A DNA stretch of 64,000 nt from Candidatus Nitrosomarinus catalina (lineage in GTDB: Archaea > Thermoproteota > Nitrososphaeria > Nitrososphaerales > Nitrosopumilaceae), in contig NZ_CP021324.1 in assembly GCF_002156965.1 (NCBI RefSeq), positions 1,128,681-1,192,680 on the forward strand, in the 5' to 3' direction. The translations under genes and the position numbers were made by a program. Of the stretch, positions 18,393 through 25,927 are shown one piece after another. Within the stretch, counting starts at the first letter, position 1. The number at the start of each line of letters is the position of its first letter. The notes under the pieces are model-generated. The model ran no database searches, had not been told where the DNA came from, and saw only the letters and a list, made by a program, of their open reading frames with translations.

Positions 18393-19190
18393 ATGGAAGT
18401 TATAGAAATTCTTCGTGAAGCATCAAATCGAATTTATAAAAATGTAAAAGATCTTGCAGGGACAGAAGAGGCTGCAGGAGATTTTGGGAGAGGTGCAGGT
18501 GGAGATATTTCACGAAATATTGACATTACTGCTGAACAAACTGTTTTAGATTATCTAAAAGAAATAAAGTTTGAATGTATTGTTTTAGGTGAAGAATGTG
18601 GTAGAGTAGAATTATCAGATAATCCAAAAGGTTACATCATAATGGATGCAATAGATGGTTCAGCAAATGCTGTACGGGGTGTACCATTTTTTTGTAGTTC
18701 ATTAGCATTTGCAACAGAAAATAAACTTAGTTCTATTACAGATGGAGTAATTACAGATTTAACAAATGGAGATATGTATTGGGCTTCAGAAGGAAAGGGT
18801 TCATTTTTGAATGAAAAACAAATCAAAGTACAACAAAAAGAACCAATTTACAAAATTGTTGGAATTAACACATCTGGCGGCTCTAATGAATTAATGCAAC
18901 GTATGTATCCAATATTTCAAAATCATAATCATACTAGACATTTTGGAGCCAACGCATTAGAAATGGCATTGTTTGCAAGAGGTTTGATGGATGTTTTTAT
19001 TGACTTTAGGGATAAAATTAGAATTCAAGACATTGCTGCAGGATGTATTATTGTAAAAGAATCTGGAGGTTTACTGTTGGATGCAGATTTGAATCCACTT
19101 GATGCAGATCTAAGTTATGAGACAAGAGTCTCATTTATTGCTGCAGCAAATCAAAAAATTCTGGATGAAATAATGTCACAAATTAATTAG
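18393..19190 (+). CDS. Inositol monophosphatase/fructose-1,6-bisphosphatase family phosphatase
   Basis: This is a Mg-dependent, Li-sensitive-type sugar phosphatase. Archaeal members hydrolyse inositol-1-phosphate, fructose-1,6-bisphosphate, or both. Metal-site motifs are GEECGRVE (the first glutamate), then MDAIDGSANAVRGVPFF, where DxxDGS is diagnostic, and RIQDIAAGCIIVKESGG near the C-terminus. I prefer the ATG at 18393 over a TTG three codons upstream (18384). A TATA-like ACTTAAATT at 18362-18370 supports this. It could serve gluconeogenesis or inositol-lipid synthesis; substrate cannot be decided here. Confidence 0.87.
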   Translation: MEVIEILREASNRIYKNVKDLAGTEEAAGDFGRGAGGDISRNIDITAEQTVLDYLKEIKFECIVLGEECGRVELSDNPKGYIIMDAIDGSANAVRGVPFFCSSLAFATENKLSSITDGVITDLTNGDMYWASEGKGSFLNEKQIKVQQKEPIYKIVGINTSGGSNELMQRMYPIFQNHNHTRHFGANALEMALFARGLMDVFIDFRDKIRIQDIAAGCIIVKESGGLLLDADLNPLDADLSYETRVSFIAAANQKILDEIMSQIN

Positions 19191-19232
19191 AATTTTAGTA
19201 ATAATCTGATCTCCAGATTTACTTTGTAAGAG

Positions 19233-19244
19233 AAATATATTTAT
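19233..19244 (+). promoter_or_regulatory. TATA box of the first FNR-like gene
   Basis: The sequence AAATATATTTAT lies about 30 bases before the ATG at 19269. The paralogous gene at 30314 has the same TATATTTA core at nearly the same distance. Confidence 0.55.
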
Positions 19245-19268
19245 CCAAAGTAGCAGGATGCTTCGTTA

Positions 19269-20111
19269 ATGGTTACTGAAATGAAGGCAAAAGTTGTCTA
19301 CAGAGAATTACTAAAAGAGGATCTAGTAATCATAAGATTGGTTCCAGAAAATGGGATGCCAGAGTACAAAACTGGACAATTTTTAACAATTGGTCTTCCA
19401 ATACCAGCAGAAAAAAAAGTGGTTAGAAGAGCATATTCTATTGCATCACATGCTGAGAATAGAGATTATTTTGAATTTGTAATTAGATGGGTTAGAAAAC
19501 CACTTCCAGGAAGAGTCACCACAGAATTATTTTATCTCAGTGTTGGTGACGAAGTCACGTTAGGTGACCCTACAGGAGCTGCATTACTGATTAGTGATAA
19601 ATTACACAATGGTGAAAAAGATAACAGAAGAGTGATTTGTGTAGGTGGAGGAACAGGTTTAGCTCCGTTCATTGCGTTTGCAAAACATTTTCAGGATACA
19701 AATGACAAAAGAGAAGTTATTGTTTTACATGGTGCAAGTTATGTTGATGAGTTAAGTTACAAACGTTTGTTAACAGATATGGAATTAGAAAGTGAAAAAA
19801 AGGGTAGAGATAAATGGAATTTCAGATATCGAGCAGCAATCAGTAGACCAAAGGAATTTTTCAATAGATCTTGGAATGGTCATGTTGGTAGAGTAGAATC
19901 ATTTTTCAAACCAGATAAAAAAACAGGATTGTCACCAGTAGAAGAAATGGTAGGTGAAGAATTAACTCCAGAAAATTCAATTATCTATATTTGTGGATAT
20001 CAAGGTACCATAGATGGTGTAATTGATCATTTAGGTCCAAAGGGTTTCGTTACAGAACATGAAAAAAAATCTGATGGTAGTTTTGGTATCAAATACGAAT
20101 CATACGGATAA
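19269..20111 (+). CDS. Ferredoxin-NAD(P)H reductase-like flavoprotein, copy 1
   Basis: This is an FAD- and pyridine-nucleotide-binding oxidoreductase of the FNR superfamily, expected to pass electrons between NAD(P)H and a ferredoxin or flavodoxin. The FAD motif RAYSIASH is at about residues 56-63. The nucleotide-binding motif VGGGTGLAPFIAFA begins near 118, and a late CGYQGTIDGV follows the family's C-terminal CG motif. It is 280 residues and closely related to the protein at 30314-31159, including an identical KYESYG end. Unlike plant FNR it does not end in tyrosine. The physiological partner is not known from sequence. Confidence 0.85.
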   Translation: MVTEMKAKVVYRELLKEDLVIIRLVPENGMPEYKTGQFLTIGLPIPAEKKVVRRAYSIASHAENRDYFEFVIRWVRKPLPGRVTTELFYLSVGDEVTLGDPTGAALLISDKLHNGEKDNRRVICVGGGTGLAPFIAFAKHFQDTNDKREVIVLHGASYVDELSYKRLLTDMELESEKKGRDKWNFRYRAAISRPKEFFNRSWNGHVGRVESFFKPDKKTGLSPVEEMVGEELTPENSIIYICGYQGTIDGVIDHLGPKGFVTEHEKKSDGSFGIKYESYG

Positions 20112-20180
20112 AAAAACCCTAGTGTTATTTTTAAATTTAAAATATCATAATTTTTATACTATAATTAATTTCAACAGAAC

Positions 20181-20345
20181 ATGCCTAAGATAATGTGTCG
20201 GGACTATGGTTTTGAATGTGATTTTGTAGCTGATGGAGAAAATGAAAAAGTGATTGAAGATTTTAGAAATCATGCTGAAAACGAACACGGAATAGATTAT
20301 ACAGTTGAGGCAGTAAAACAAATTCTAATTAGAAAACAAAAATAA
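20181..20345 (+). CDS. DUF1059 family small protein
   Basis: This 54-residue protein begins MPKIMCRDYGFECDF and has the pattern Cys-x6-Cys followed by a helix ending HAENEHG, which matches the small DUF1059 family by recall. The two cysteines and two histidines could bind zinc. Function is unknown. It begins with ATG, ends 6 bases before the 3' end of the convergent GluTR-like gene, and has the AT-rich stretch TTTTTATACTATAATT 12-27 bases upstream. Confidence 0.8.
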   Translation: MPKIMCRDYGFECDFVADGENEKVIEDFRNHAENEHGIDYTVEAVKQILIRKQK

Positions 20346-20351
20346 AAATTT

Positions 20352-21428
20352 CTAAGCATCTAGTTTTTTCATTCTTGCAGACAATACAGGTAATTCTTTA
20401 GCAATAATTTTTTCGACTGCCGGAATAATTGAAGTTCTGTGCTTAACACTTTCGTCATAAATTTCAGCAATTTGGTCTCTAAAGAGCAATTTAATTCCTG
20501 GAAGAGCAGTAATGCCTTCATCAACAGTTCTAGGATCTGATAAATCTAAAATCAATGTACCCTTTTTCTTTTCTTTCATTAGAAGTTGAATTCTTTCAAA
20601 GGTAATCAAGAAATAATCGGATGTTGTTGCTACAAAAATAATATCATATTTATCGAATGTAGTTAATACATCATTGAAATCAATAGGATTTCCACCTACA
20701 ACATTACTAAATCCTGTAGCACGTTCAATTGTTCTACTACTAACATCATAAGAAATTTCTTTTTTGTTTAGTGTTTTTGCAACTAAAGCAGCGGAATTTC
20801 CTGTTCCGATTAACAAAACTTTTTTCTTTGGATCTAATCCAGCTTTCTCTTCAACTAACTTTACTGAAACATCCCCAAGAGATACAATATCTTTTGCAAT
20901 TCCAGTAGAATCTCTCATTCTAGAAGATAATCGAATTACACTTTCAAATAATTTATTGAGAATAGTACCAGATGTTCCTGCAGATTTAGCATGAGATAAA
21001 GATTGAACTATTTCATCAAATACTTCTTGTTTTCCAACAACAAATGAATCAATACCAGAGCCTAAGCGTAAGAGATTAAGGTAAACATCATCACTTTTGT
21101 AAACTTCAATTGTTTGATCAAAGTGATCAATGTCAATTTGTTCTAATTCTGTCAAATTTATCCATGTTTCTTTAACTTGATTCAAAATGAGAGTTTTACC
21201 TTCAGCTCTTCTTGCATCAGGAGAATCTACAGTTTCAGTATTACTGACTGTAAAAATTTCAATTCTGCTAGCAGTTTGAATAATAATACATTCATCAACA
21301 CCAGGAATTTTTTTAAATTCATCTGCTGCTGCTCCAACATCTTTGAACGCAAATTTCGATAACTCATGTAATGGAACATTTTTGAAAGTTACTCTCGTAT
21401 TCATTACATCAAAAATTACGTGATCCAT
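20352..21428 (-). CDS. Glutamyl-tRNA reductase-like protein lacking the catalytic cysteine
   Basis: The overall fold is that of HemA: an N-terminal catalytic-type domain, an NAD(P)-binding domain with IGTGNSAALVAKTL at about 207-220, and a C-terminal helical domain. In true enzymes the motif STCNRxEIY supplies the thioester-forming cysteine. Here it reads QTASRIEIF, with Ala53 at that position. The conserved histidine before ASGLDS is Asn118, and the following GE is Gly132-Lys133. I therefore doubt it makes glutamate-1-semialdehyde; it may be a paralogue with another role. It is 358 residues and lies 15 bases after the coiled-coil gene, probably in one operon. Confidence 0.85.
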   Translation of the reverse strand: MDHVIFDVMNTRVTFKNVPLHELSKFAFKDVGAAADEFKKIPGVDECIIIQTASRIEIFTVSNTETVDSPDARRAEGKTLILNQVKETWINLTELEQIDIDHFDQTIEVYKSDDVYLNLLRLGSGIDSFVVGKQEVFDEIVQSLSHAKSAGTSGTILNKLFESVIRLSSRMRDSTGIAKDIVSLGDVSVKLVEEKAGLDPKKKVLLIGTGNSAALVAKTLNKKEISYDVSSRTIERATGFSNVVGGNPIDFNDVLTTFDKYDIIFVATTSDYFLITFERIQLLMKEKKKGTLILDLSDPRTVDEGITALPGIKLLFRDQIAEIYDESVKHRTSIIPAVEKIIAKELPVLSARMKKLDA

Positions 21429-21443
21429 CTTCTCATCTCATTC

Positions 21444-22163
21444 CTAAGCACTAATTTTATTCCGTCCGCCTTTTGCAGTTCTAAAAACATTCATTCCAAT
21501 ATAGTAATTTTCATGTATTGATTCCAAGTAAGTAATTTCATTTTCTGTTGCTAGGATTTCTTTTTCTGTAGATTCAGGATCACTTTTTTGTTTTACAAGT
21601 TTAGCTTTTAATTCATCCAAGAAAGAATCTACACCACGTTCATAATTTGATACTCCACCAAATTCTGGACTGAGAACATGTTGTGGATTGTATGCAGGAG
21701 TTTGATCATGAGGAGTTTCAGCTTGTCTTGTAATAGATTCTTGTTCATCTGCAGATAGTATAGGTCTTGGAAATCTATCTTCTTTTTCTAACCAAAATTC
21801 AGGTTCACCCATGTCTCTTCTAAAAATTTCTTCACCTTGACGTTTGAATGTATAATCAACTTTTTTGCCTGTGTCTGCTTTTACTTCTGCAGCGATTGCT
21901 TTGTATTCTTCTTCTGCTGCAGCTTCCAGTTCGGCTCTTGCAGCTTCTGCTTTTTCAAGAGCTTCCTTAACTGCAGCTTCTGCATCAGCAACTGCTTTTG
22001 CATTTGCTTCCACTTTAGCTGCTGCTTCTTCAGCAGCTTTTGATTCTGCTTCTGCTTTTGCTTCTTCTGCTTTTTTTATTTCCTCAGCAGATGGTTCTTC
22101 GGATTTAGTCTCTTCAGTTGTTTTTGCCTCAACTTCAGATTCTTTTTTCTCTTCAGACAACAA
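21444..22163 (-). CDS. Ala/Glu-rich coiled-coil protein, unknown
   Basis: I do not recognise this 239-residue protein. The first 110 residues are a highly charged Ala-Glu-Lys helix with heptad-like spacing, likely a long coiled coil. The second half is a compact region with FKRQGEEIFRRDMGEPEFW, PYxP-free linkers rich in proline, and a final helical hairpin (KLVKQKSDPESTEKEILATE) ending RTAKGGRNKISA. There is no signal peptide. The extreme composition makes the opposite strand look open as well, but only this strand has coding character. Tight linkage to the GluTR-like gene suggests a shared function. Confidence 0.72.
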   Translation of the reverse strand: MLSEEKKESEVEAKTTEETKSEEPSAEEIKKAEEAKAEAESKAAEEAAAKVEANAKAVADAEAAVKEALEKAEAARAELEAAAEEEYKAIAAEVKADTGKKVDYTFKRQGEEIFRRDMGEPEFWLEKEDRFPRPILSADEQESITRQAETPHDQTPAYNPQHVLSPEFGGVSNYERGVDSFLDELKAKLVKQKSDPESTEKEILATENEITYLESIHENYYIGMNVFRTAKGGRNKISA

Positions 22164-22274
22164 ATTTCCCTAAAATTCCCTGAATTTTAAGATTCTTGTA
22201 AGAAAATTTGGCGTCATAATCAGAAGTGAAATTTAGATTGATCGCAAAATAAATGAAAATAATTAAAATTATGG

Positions 22275-22349
22275 CGCCCTCGGCGGGATTTGAACACGCG
22301 TCTCAGCCGTGACAGGGCCGAATTCTAGACCGGGCTATACTACAAGGGC
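22275..22349 (-). tRNA. tRNA-Asp (GUC), CCA encoded, with stem mismatches
   Basis: On the reverse strand the acceptor stem is GCCCTTG with CGAGGGC, the anticodon loop is CTGTCAC (anticodon GTC) and the discriminator is G; CCA occupies 22272-22274. The T arm reads GCGTG-TTCAAAT-CCCGC, which leaves one T-C mismatch, and the D stem also pairs poorly. Identity as tRNA-Asp is clear, but these departures are unusual. Confidence 0.88.
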
Positions 22350-22445
22350 ACAAGTTGTATGAGACAAAATCCTAGATTAAAAGTTTCTGCCACACTTCTT
22401 TTGTTTCTAAAAGACTAAATTATACGCAAAAATGATTTTTTGTGT

Positions 22446-22519
22446 GGGTCTATGGCGCAGCCAGGTAGCGCACCGGACTTTTAATCCGGTTGTCGAGGGT
22501 CCGAATCCCTCTAGACCCG
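22446..22519 (+). tRNA. tRNA-Lys (UUU)
   Basis: The acceptor stem is GGGTCTA with TAGACCC, the D stem is GCGC/GCGC, and the anticodon stem CCGGA/TCCGG surrounds CTTTTAA (anticodon TTT). The T arm is GAGGG-TCCGAAT-CCCTC. The discriminator is G and CCA is not encoded. There is no intron. Confidence 0.95.
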
Positions 22520-22532
22520 CTATTTTTCATTA

Positions 22533-23990
22533 TCAAAGAATGTCATCGATTGATTTTTGAAGATCATTTAATGAGGATTTAATTTTATTTTCTCTTTCAG
22601 ACATTTCTAATCTCCAACAATTGATTTTTTCAGTTCGATCAGAAATCATTCTTTTTTGTTCATCGTATCCTGAAGAACCAAATGATTTTCGGTCTTTCAA
22701 AGATGATATAACACTGGTATTGGAAATTATCTCTGATACTAATTTAGTATCAACTTTAGTCCCTTCTACTGATTTTTTAATTTCAGGTGTAGTTAATTTT
22801 GAAATAGGTTTTTTGGAATTATGTGCTAGTTGAACTAGTACTCCTGCAATTTTATGAGTTACTCTAAATGGTACTCCTTCTTGTACTAATTTTTCAGCAA
22901 TATCTAATGCAATTAAATTACTAGATTCAGTAACTTTTTTCATTTGTTTTTCATTTACTTTCATTGTTAGAATTATTGATTTTATAATCAGTAATGCACT
23001 AATGGAAATTTTTGATGTTGACCAAATGGATGATTTGATTTGTTGTAAATCACGTCCATAACCAGAAGCTAGACCTTTTACAGTGGTTAAAATTGCAGTA
23101 AGATTTCCAATTATTTCTGCAGTTTTACCTCTAGTAAGTTCAAGTATATCAGGATTCTTTTTTTGAGGCATTACACTTGAAGGGGATGTAAACTCATCAG
23201 ATAATTCAATAAATGAAAATTCAGATGTTGACCAAATTATAAAATCTTCAGAAATTCTACTTAGATTAGTCATTAAAATTGAAACCATTGCAACATACTC
23301 TGCTACAAAATCACGTGTACTTGTTGCATCAAGTGAATTTTCAACAACACTATCAAAACCCAACATCTTTGCAGTACTATGTCTATCAATTGTAATACTT
23401 GTACCTCCAACAGGTCCAGCTCCAAGTGGGCTTTGATTAATTCTTTCAAAGGTATCAAACAGTCTTTGAAAATCTCGAGATAAAACATCTGCTTGAGCTA
23501 AAAGATAATGTGAAAATAAACCAGCTTGAGCTTGTTGAAGATGGGTATAAAATGGAATAATTGTTTTTTGATGATTTTTTGAAACAGACACAAGTGACTC
23601 TATAGTATCCAAAAGACAGTTGCAAATGATGTTAATATCATCTCGGATTTTCATTCTTATATCTAAAACAACTTGATCATTTCTAGATCTTGCAGTATGC
23701 ATTTTTCCGCCGCTTGCCATACCTGATTTTTTTATTACTAGAGATTCGATTAACTCATGAATATCTTCTGCTCCAGATGAAGAGTCAAATTTTTCATTTT
23801 TCAAATTTTCTAAAGAAGACAGAATTTTTTTTGCATCGTTTTTGGTAATAATTTTATTTTCTAACAGCATTACTGTATGGGCCTGACTACCAATAATATC
23901 ATACAAAGCGATTTGAGAATCATCATCTATTGATGAAACGTAATCTAAAGTAATATTGCTCAAATCAGTCCCTAATCGTGAACGATACAT
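22533..23990 (-). CDS. argH: Argininosuccinate lyase
   Basis: This enzyme splits argininosuccinate into arginine and fumarate, the last step of arginine synthesis. Family motifs are GGKMHTARSRNDQV near residue 95 and the fumarase-superfamily signature SSVMPQKKNPDILEL near 275. Its length of about 485 residues is normal. I chose the ATG at 23990 over a TTG one codon upstream. The gene faces the MIP18 gene across a palindromic TATATATA placed suitably for both. Confidence 0.94.
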   Translation of the reverse strand: MYRSRLGTDLSNITLDYVSSIDDDSQIALYDIIGSQAHTVMLLENKIITKNDAKKILSSLENLKNEKFDSSSGAEDIHELIESLVIKKSGMASGGKMHTARSRNDQVVLDIRMKIRDDINIICNCLLDTIESLVSVSKNHQKTIIPFYTHLQQAQAGLFSHYLLAQADVLSRDFQRLFDTFERINQSPLGAGPVGGTSITIDRHSTAKMLGFDSVVENSLDATSTRDFVAEYVAMVSILMTNLSRISEDFIIWSTSEFSFIELSDEFTSPSSVMPQKKNPDILELTRGKTAEIIGNLTAILTTVKGLASGYGRDLQQIKSSIWSTSKISISALLIIKSIILTMKVNEKQMKKVTESSNLIALDIAEKLVQEGVPFRVTHKIAGVLVQLAHNSKKPISKLTTPEIKKSVEGTKVDTKLVSEIISNTSVISSLKDRKSFGSSGYDEQKRMISDRTEKINCWRLEMSERENKIKSSLNDLQKSIDDIL

Positions 23991-24011
23991 CAACTAAGAT
24001 TGTAAAATGGT

Positions 24012-24019
24012 TATATATA
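24012..24019. promoter_or_regulatory. Palindromic TATA box apparently shared by argH and the MIP18-family gene
   Basis: TATATATA is centred about 25.5 bases before the argH ATG (23990, reverse) and 23.5 bases before the forward ATG at 24039. No other good TATA-like sequence lies in the 48-base gap, so one self-complementary box could serve both directions. Confidence 0.5.
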
Positions 24020-24038
24020 GCATAAATGTTTTTTCGAC

Positions 24039-24383
24039 ATGAGCCAAGATATCAAATTACTTAGGGTCAAAATTTTTGATGAATTATCAAAGATTGTAGA
24101 TCCAGAAATCAACACATCCATTGTGGAATTAGAACTAATTGACGAAGTAGACATCAATGACAGTAACGTCAAAGTAGATTTACATCTAACTAGTCCATTT
24201 TGTCCAGCAGTTTTTGGTTTCAAAATTTGTCAAGATGTTCATGATTATCTTTTGAAGGTAGATGGTGTAGAAGATGTCAAAGTAAATGTATCAAATCATT
24301 TCATGGCAGAACAAATCAACAATCAAGTAAACAATAGTCCTAATCCAAACAAGATAAATGAACTTCCAAAAAAAACAGATTAA
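24039..24383 (+). CDS. MIP18/DUF59 family iron-sulfur assembly protein
   Basis: This is a small protein of the DUF59 (SufT/PaaD/MIP18) family, which helps mature iron-sulfur proteins. The 114 residues include VDPEINTSIVELELIDEVD at the start and LTSPFCPAVFGFKICQDVHD in the middle, where Cys is the conserved reactive residue. The usual TxxGCP reads TSPFCP. The C-terminal 20 residues are polar and probably disordered. Nearby Fe-S genes (sdhB, convergent with a 4-base overlap) make the role fitting but do not prove it. Confidence 0.85.
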   Translation: MSQDIKLLRVKIFDELSKIVDPEINTSIVELELIDEVDINDSNVKVDLHLTSPFCPAVFGFKICQDVHDYLLKVDGVEDVKVNVSNHFMAEQINNQVNNSPNPNKINELPKKTD

Positions 24384-25147
24384 CTTCTAAATCCTAACAA
24401 ATACCCTCTAAGGAATTGAATTCCCATTGCTGGATCAACACCTTTTGGACATACTTGACTACATGAACCAGCAAAATGACATCTCCAAATTCCATGGGAT
24501 TCATCAATAATGTCTAGTCTACTATCTTTTCCTTTATCTCTACTATCAGCGACATATCGATATGCTTGTGCTAATGCTTGAGGCCCTACAAATGAAGAAT
24601 CAGTAGTCATAGTTGGACATGCAGAATTACATAATCCACATTTAATGCAATTTGCAAATTGGATGAAATTTTCTAATTCTTCAGGAGATTGTAAGAACTC
24701 TTTTTCGTTTGATTCTAACTCAGTATCATCACGGATTAGATAAGGTTGAATTTTATGATGTGTGTCAAACAATCGTTCAAACTTTACTGCCAAATCACGG
24801 ATTACTGGAAAATTATTCATTGGTTCTACAGTCACCACATTAGAATCCAATTCACTGATTTTTGTAAAGCATGCTAATCTAGGTTTTCCATTAATCAACA
24901 TACCACAAGATCCACATGTAGCTTGTCTACAAGAATAACGAACAGCTACAGAATGATCATGATGTTTTTTGACATCAAGAATTGCTTCTAGTACTGTTGT
25001 CCATTTTTCATAGGATACATTGAATTCCATGAATTTATTTGAATCATCAGATTCAGGATTAAATCTAGAGATTCTTAGTAAGATTGTTTTTGTTGTAGAT
25101 AATGCATTAGGTAATTGTTCGTCTGCAACACTAGAGACTTGGGCCAT
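24380..25147 (-). CDS. sdhB: Succinate dehydrogenase iron-sulfur subunit
   Basis: This subunit carries three clusters. The 2Fe-2S site is CRQATCGSCGMLINGKPRLAC, the 4Fe-4S site CIKCGLCNSACP and the 3Fe-4S site CHFAGSCSQVCPKGVDP. The 255-residue version starting MAQVSSVADE at 25147 clears the sdhD stop by 2 bases. A longer open frame to 25225 would overlap sdhD heavily and is not conserved in character. It moves electrons from SdhA to quinone in the membrane, here within the 3HP/4HB cycle (succinate to fumarate or the reverse). Confidence 0.94.
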   Translation of the reverse strand: MAQVSSVADEQLPNALSTTKTILLRISRFNPESDDSNKFMEFNVSYEKWTTVLEAILDVKKHHDHSVAVRYSCRQATCGSCGMLINGKPRLACFTKISELDSNVVTVEPMNNFPVIRDLAVKFERLFDTHHKIQPYLIRDDTELESNEKEFLQSPEELENFIQFANCIKCGLCNSACPTMTTDSSFVGPQALAQAYRYVADSRDKGKDSRLDIIDESHGIWRCHFAGSCSQVCPKGVDPAMGIQFLRGYLLGFRS

Positions 25148-25149
25148 AT

Positions 25150-25506
25150 CTAAGACATCCCCATATTTGTCATAATTATTGTTCTTGAGCCATATCCAAT
25201 TAATGCAATCATTGCTACTACACATCCATATGAAACAGCCTTTTCATAAACCCTGCCTTGTTTTAGTTCTAGTAAAATAACTCTCAATCCATTAAATCCA
25301 TGTACTGCAAGTAGAATCAAAATCAATTCAAGCATTATAACATATGGAATTGATCGATAATTTGCTAATACATTTTCATAAGATAAAGAGTCTGAAAATC
25401 CTGTTGTTAGACGCATCAAAATATGAACTGCAACTAATCCCACAGATGCTAAAGCAGTCCCATAGTGAATTTTCATTATTGTACTTTCTTTCATTTTATT
25501 CACCAA
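25150..25506 (-). CDS. sdhD: Succinate dehydrogenase membrane subunit (SdhD type)
   Basis: This is a 118-residue membrane protein with three hydrophobic helices. HYGTALASVGLVAVHILMRL and VIMLELILILLAVHGFNGLR carry histidines that could bind haem. Sequence is poorly conserved in this family, so the assignment rests mainly on position between sdhC and sdhB. It overlaps sdhC by 11 bases. Confidence 0.85.
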   Translation of the reverse strand: MVNKMKESTIMKIHYGTALASVGLVAVHILMRLTTGFSDSLSYENVLANYRSIPYVIMLELILILLAVHGFNGLRVILLELKQGRVYEKAVSYGCVVAMIALIGYGSRTIIMTNMGMS

Positions 25507-25927
25507 ACATTACTGCCATACCATACATCATTGCAACTGCTGCAAGAACGATGGAAGAGTAAATTCCTATTTTATGTCGATAATTTTGAGATGCAGGGTC
25601 ATATGGATAATCTGGTCTGGCAGGTTTTCCCACACCAACACCGCCATGTCCCAACATAATTCTGATTCCATTTCCAGTGTGAAAAACACACATTCCAATT
25701 ACAAGAACTAAAAACAGATGTCCTTCTGTAGTTTGAGTCATTGCTAGAAAATCATCCCAACCCATTCGACCTCGTAAAATATTACTTGTTTCATAAACAT
25801 GTGCAATAAAGTAGCCTAGCAATCCCAGTCCTGTTAAACGCATTAACAAATATGCTATTCTTTCAATTCCGTAACGACCAGGATTAGCCATTCCTTTAAT
25901 GCCTTCTTTATTTTCATCTTGAGTCAT
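25496..25927 (-). CDS. sdhC: Succinate dehydrogenase cytochrome b subunit (SdhC type)
   Basis: This is a 143-residue membrane anchor with three helices. RIAYLLMRLTGLGLLGYFIAH matches the RxxxxxR-S/TG..H pattern of SdhC helix 1. VFHTGNGIRIMLGHG supplies the conserved helix-2 histidine and GxR. The gene starts one base after sdhA ends. An internal Met at position 13 is a possible alternative start. Confidence 0.88.
   Translation of the reverse strand: MTQDENKEGIKGMANPGRYGIERIAYLLMRLTGLGLLGYFIAHVYETSNILRGRMGWDDFLAMTQTTEGHLFLVLVIGMCVFHTGNGIRIMLGHGGVGVGKPARPDYPYDPASQNYRHKIGIYSSIVLAAVAMMYGMAVMFGE

Noticed and set aside
21837..22173. Forward-strand open frames rich in Ser, Ala, Cys and Phe
   Set aside because: They lie opposite the Ala/Glu-rich coiled-coil gene; the composition is the complement of GCN/GAR codons and shows no domain.
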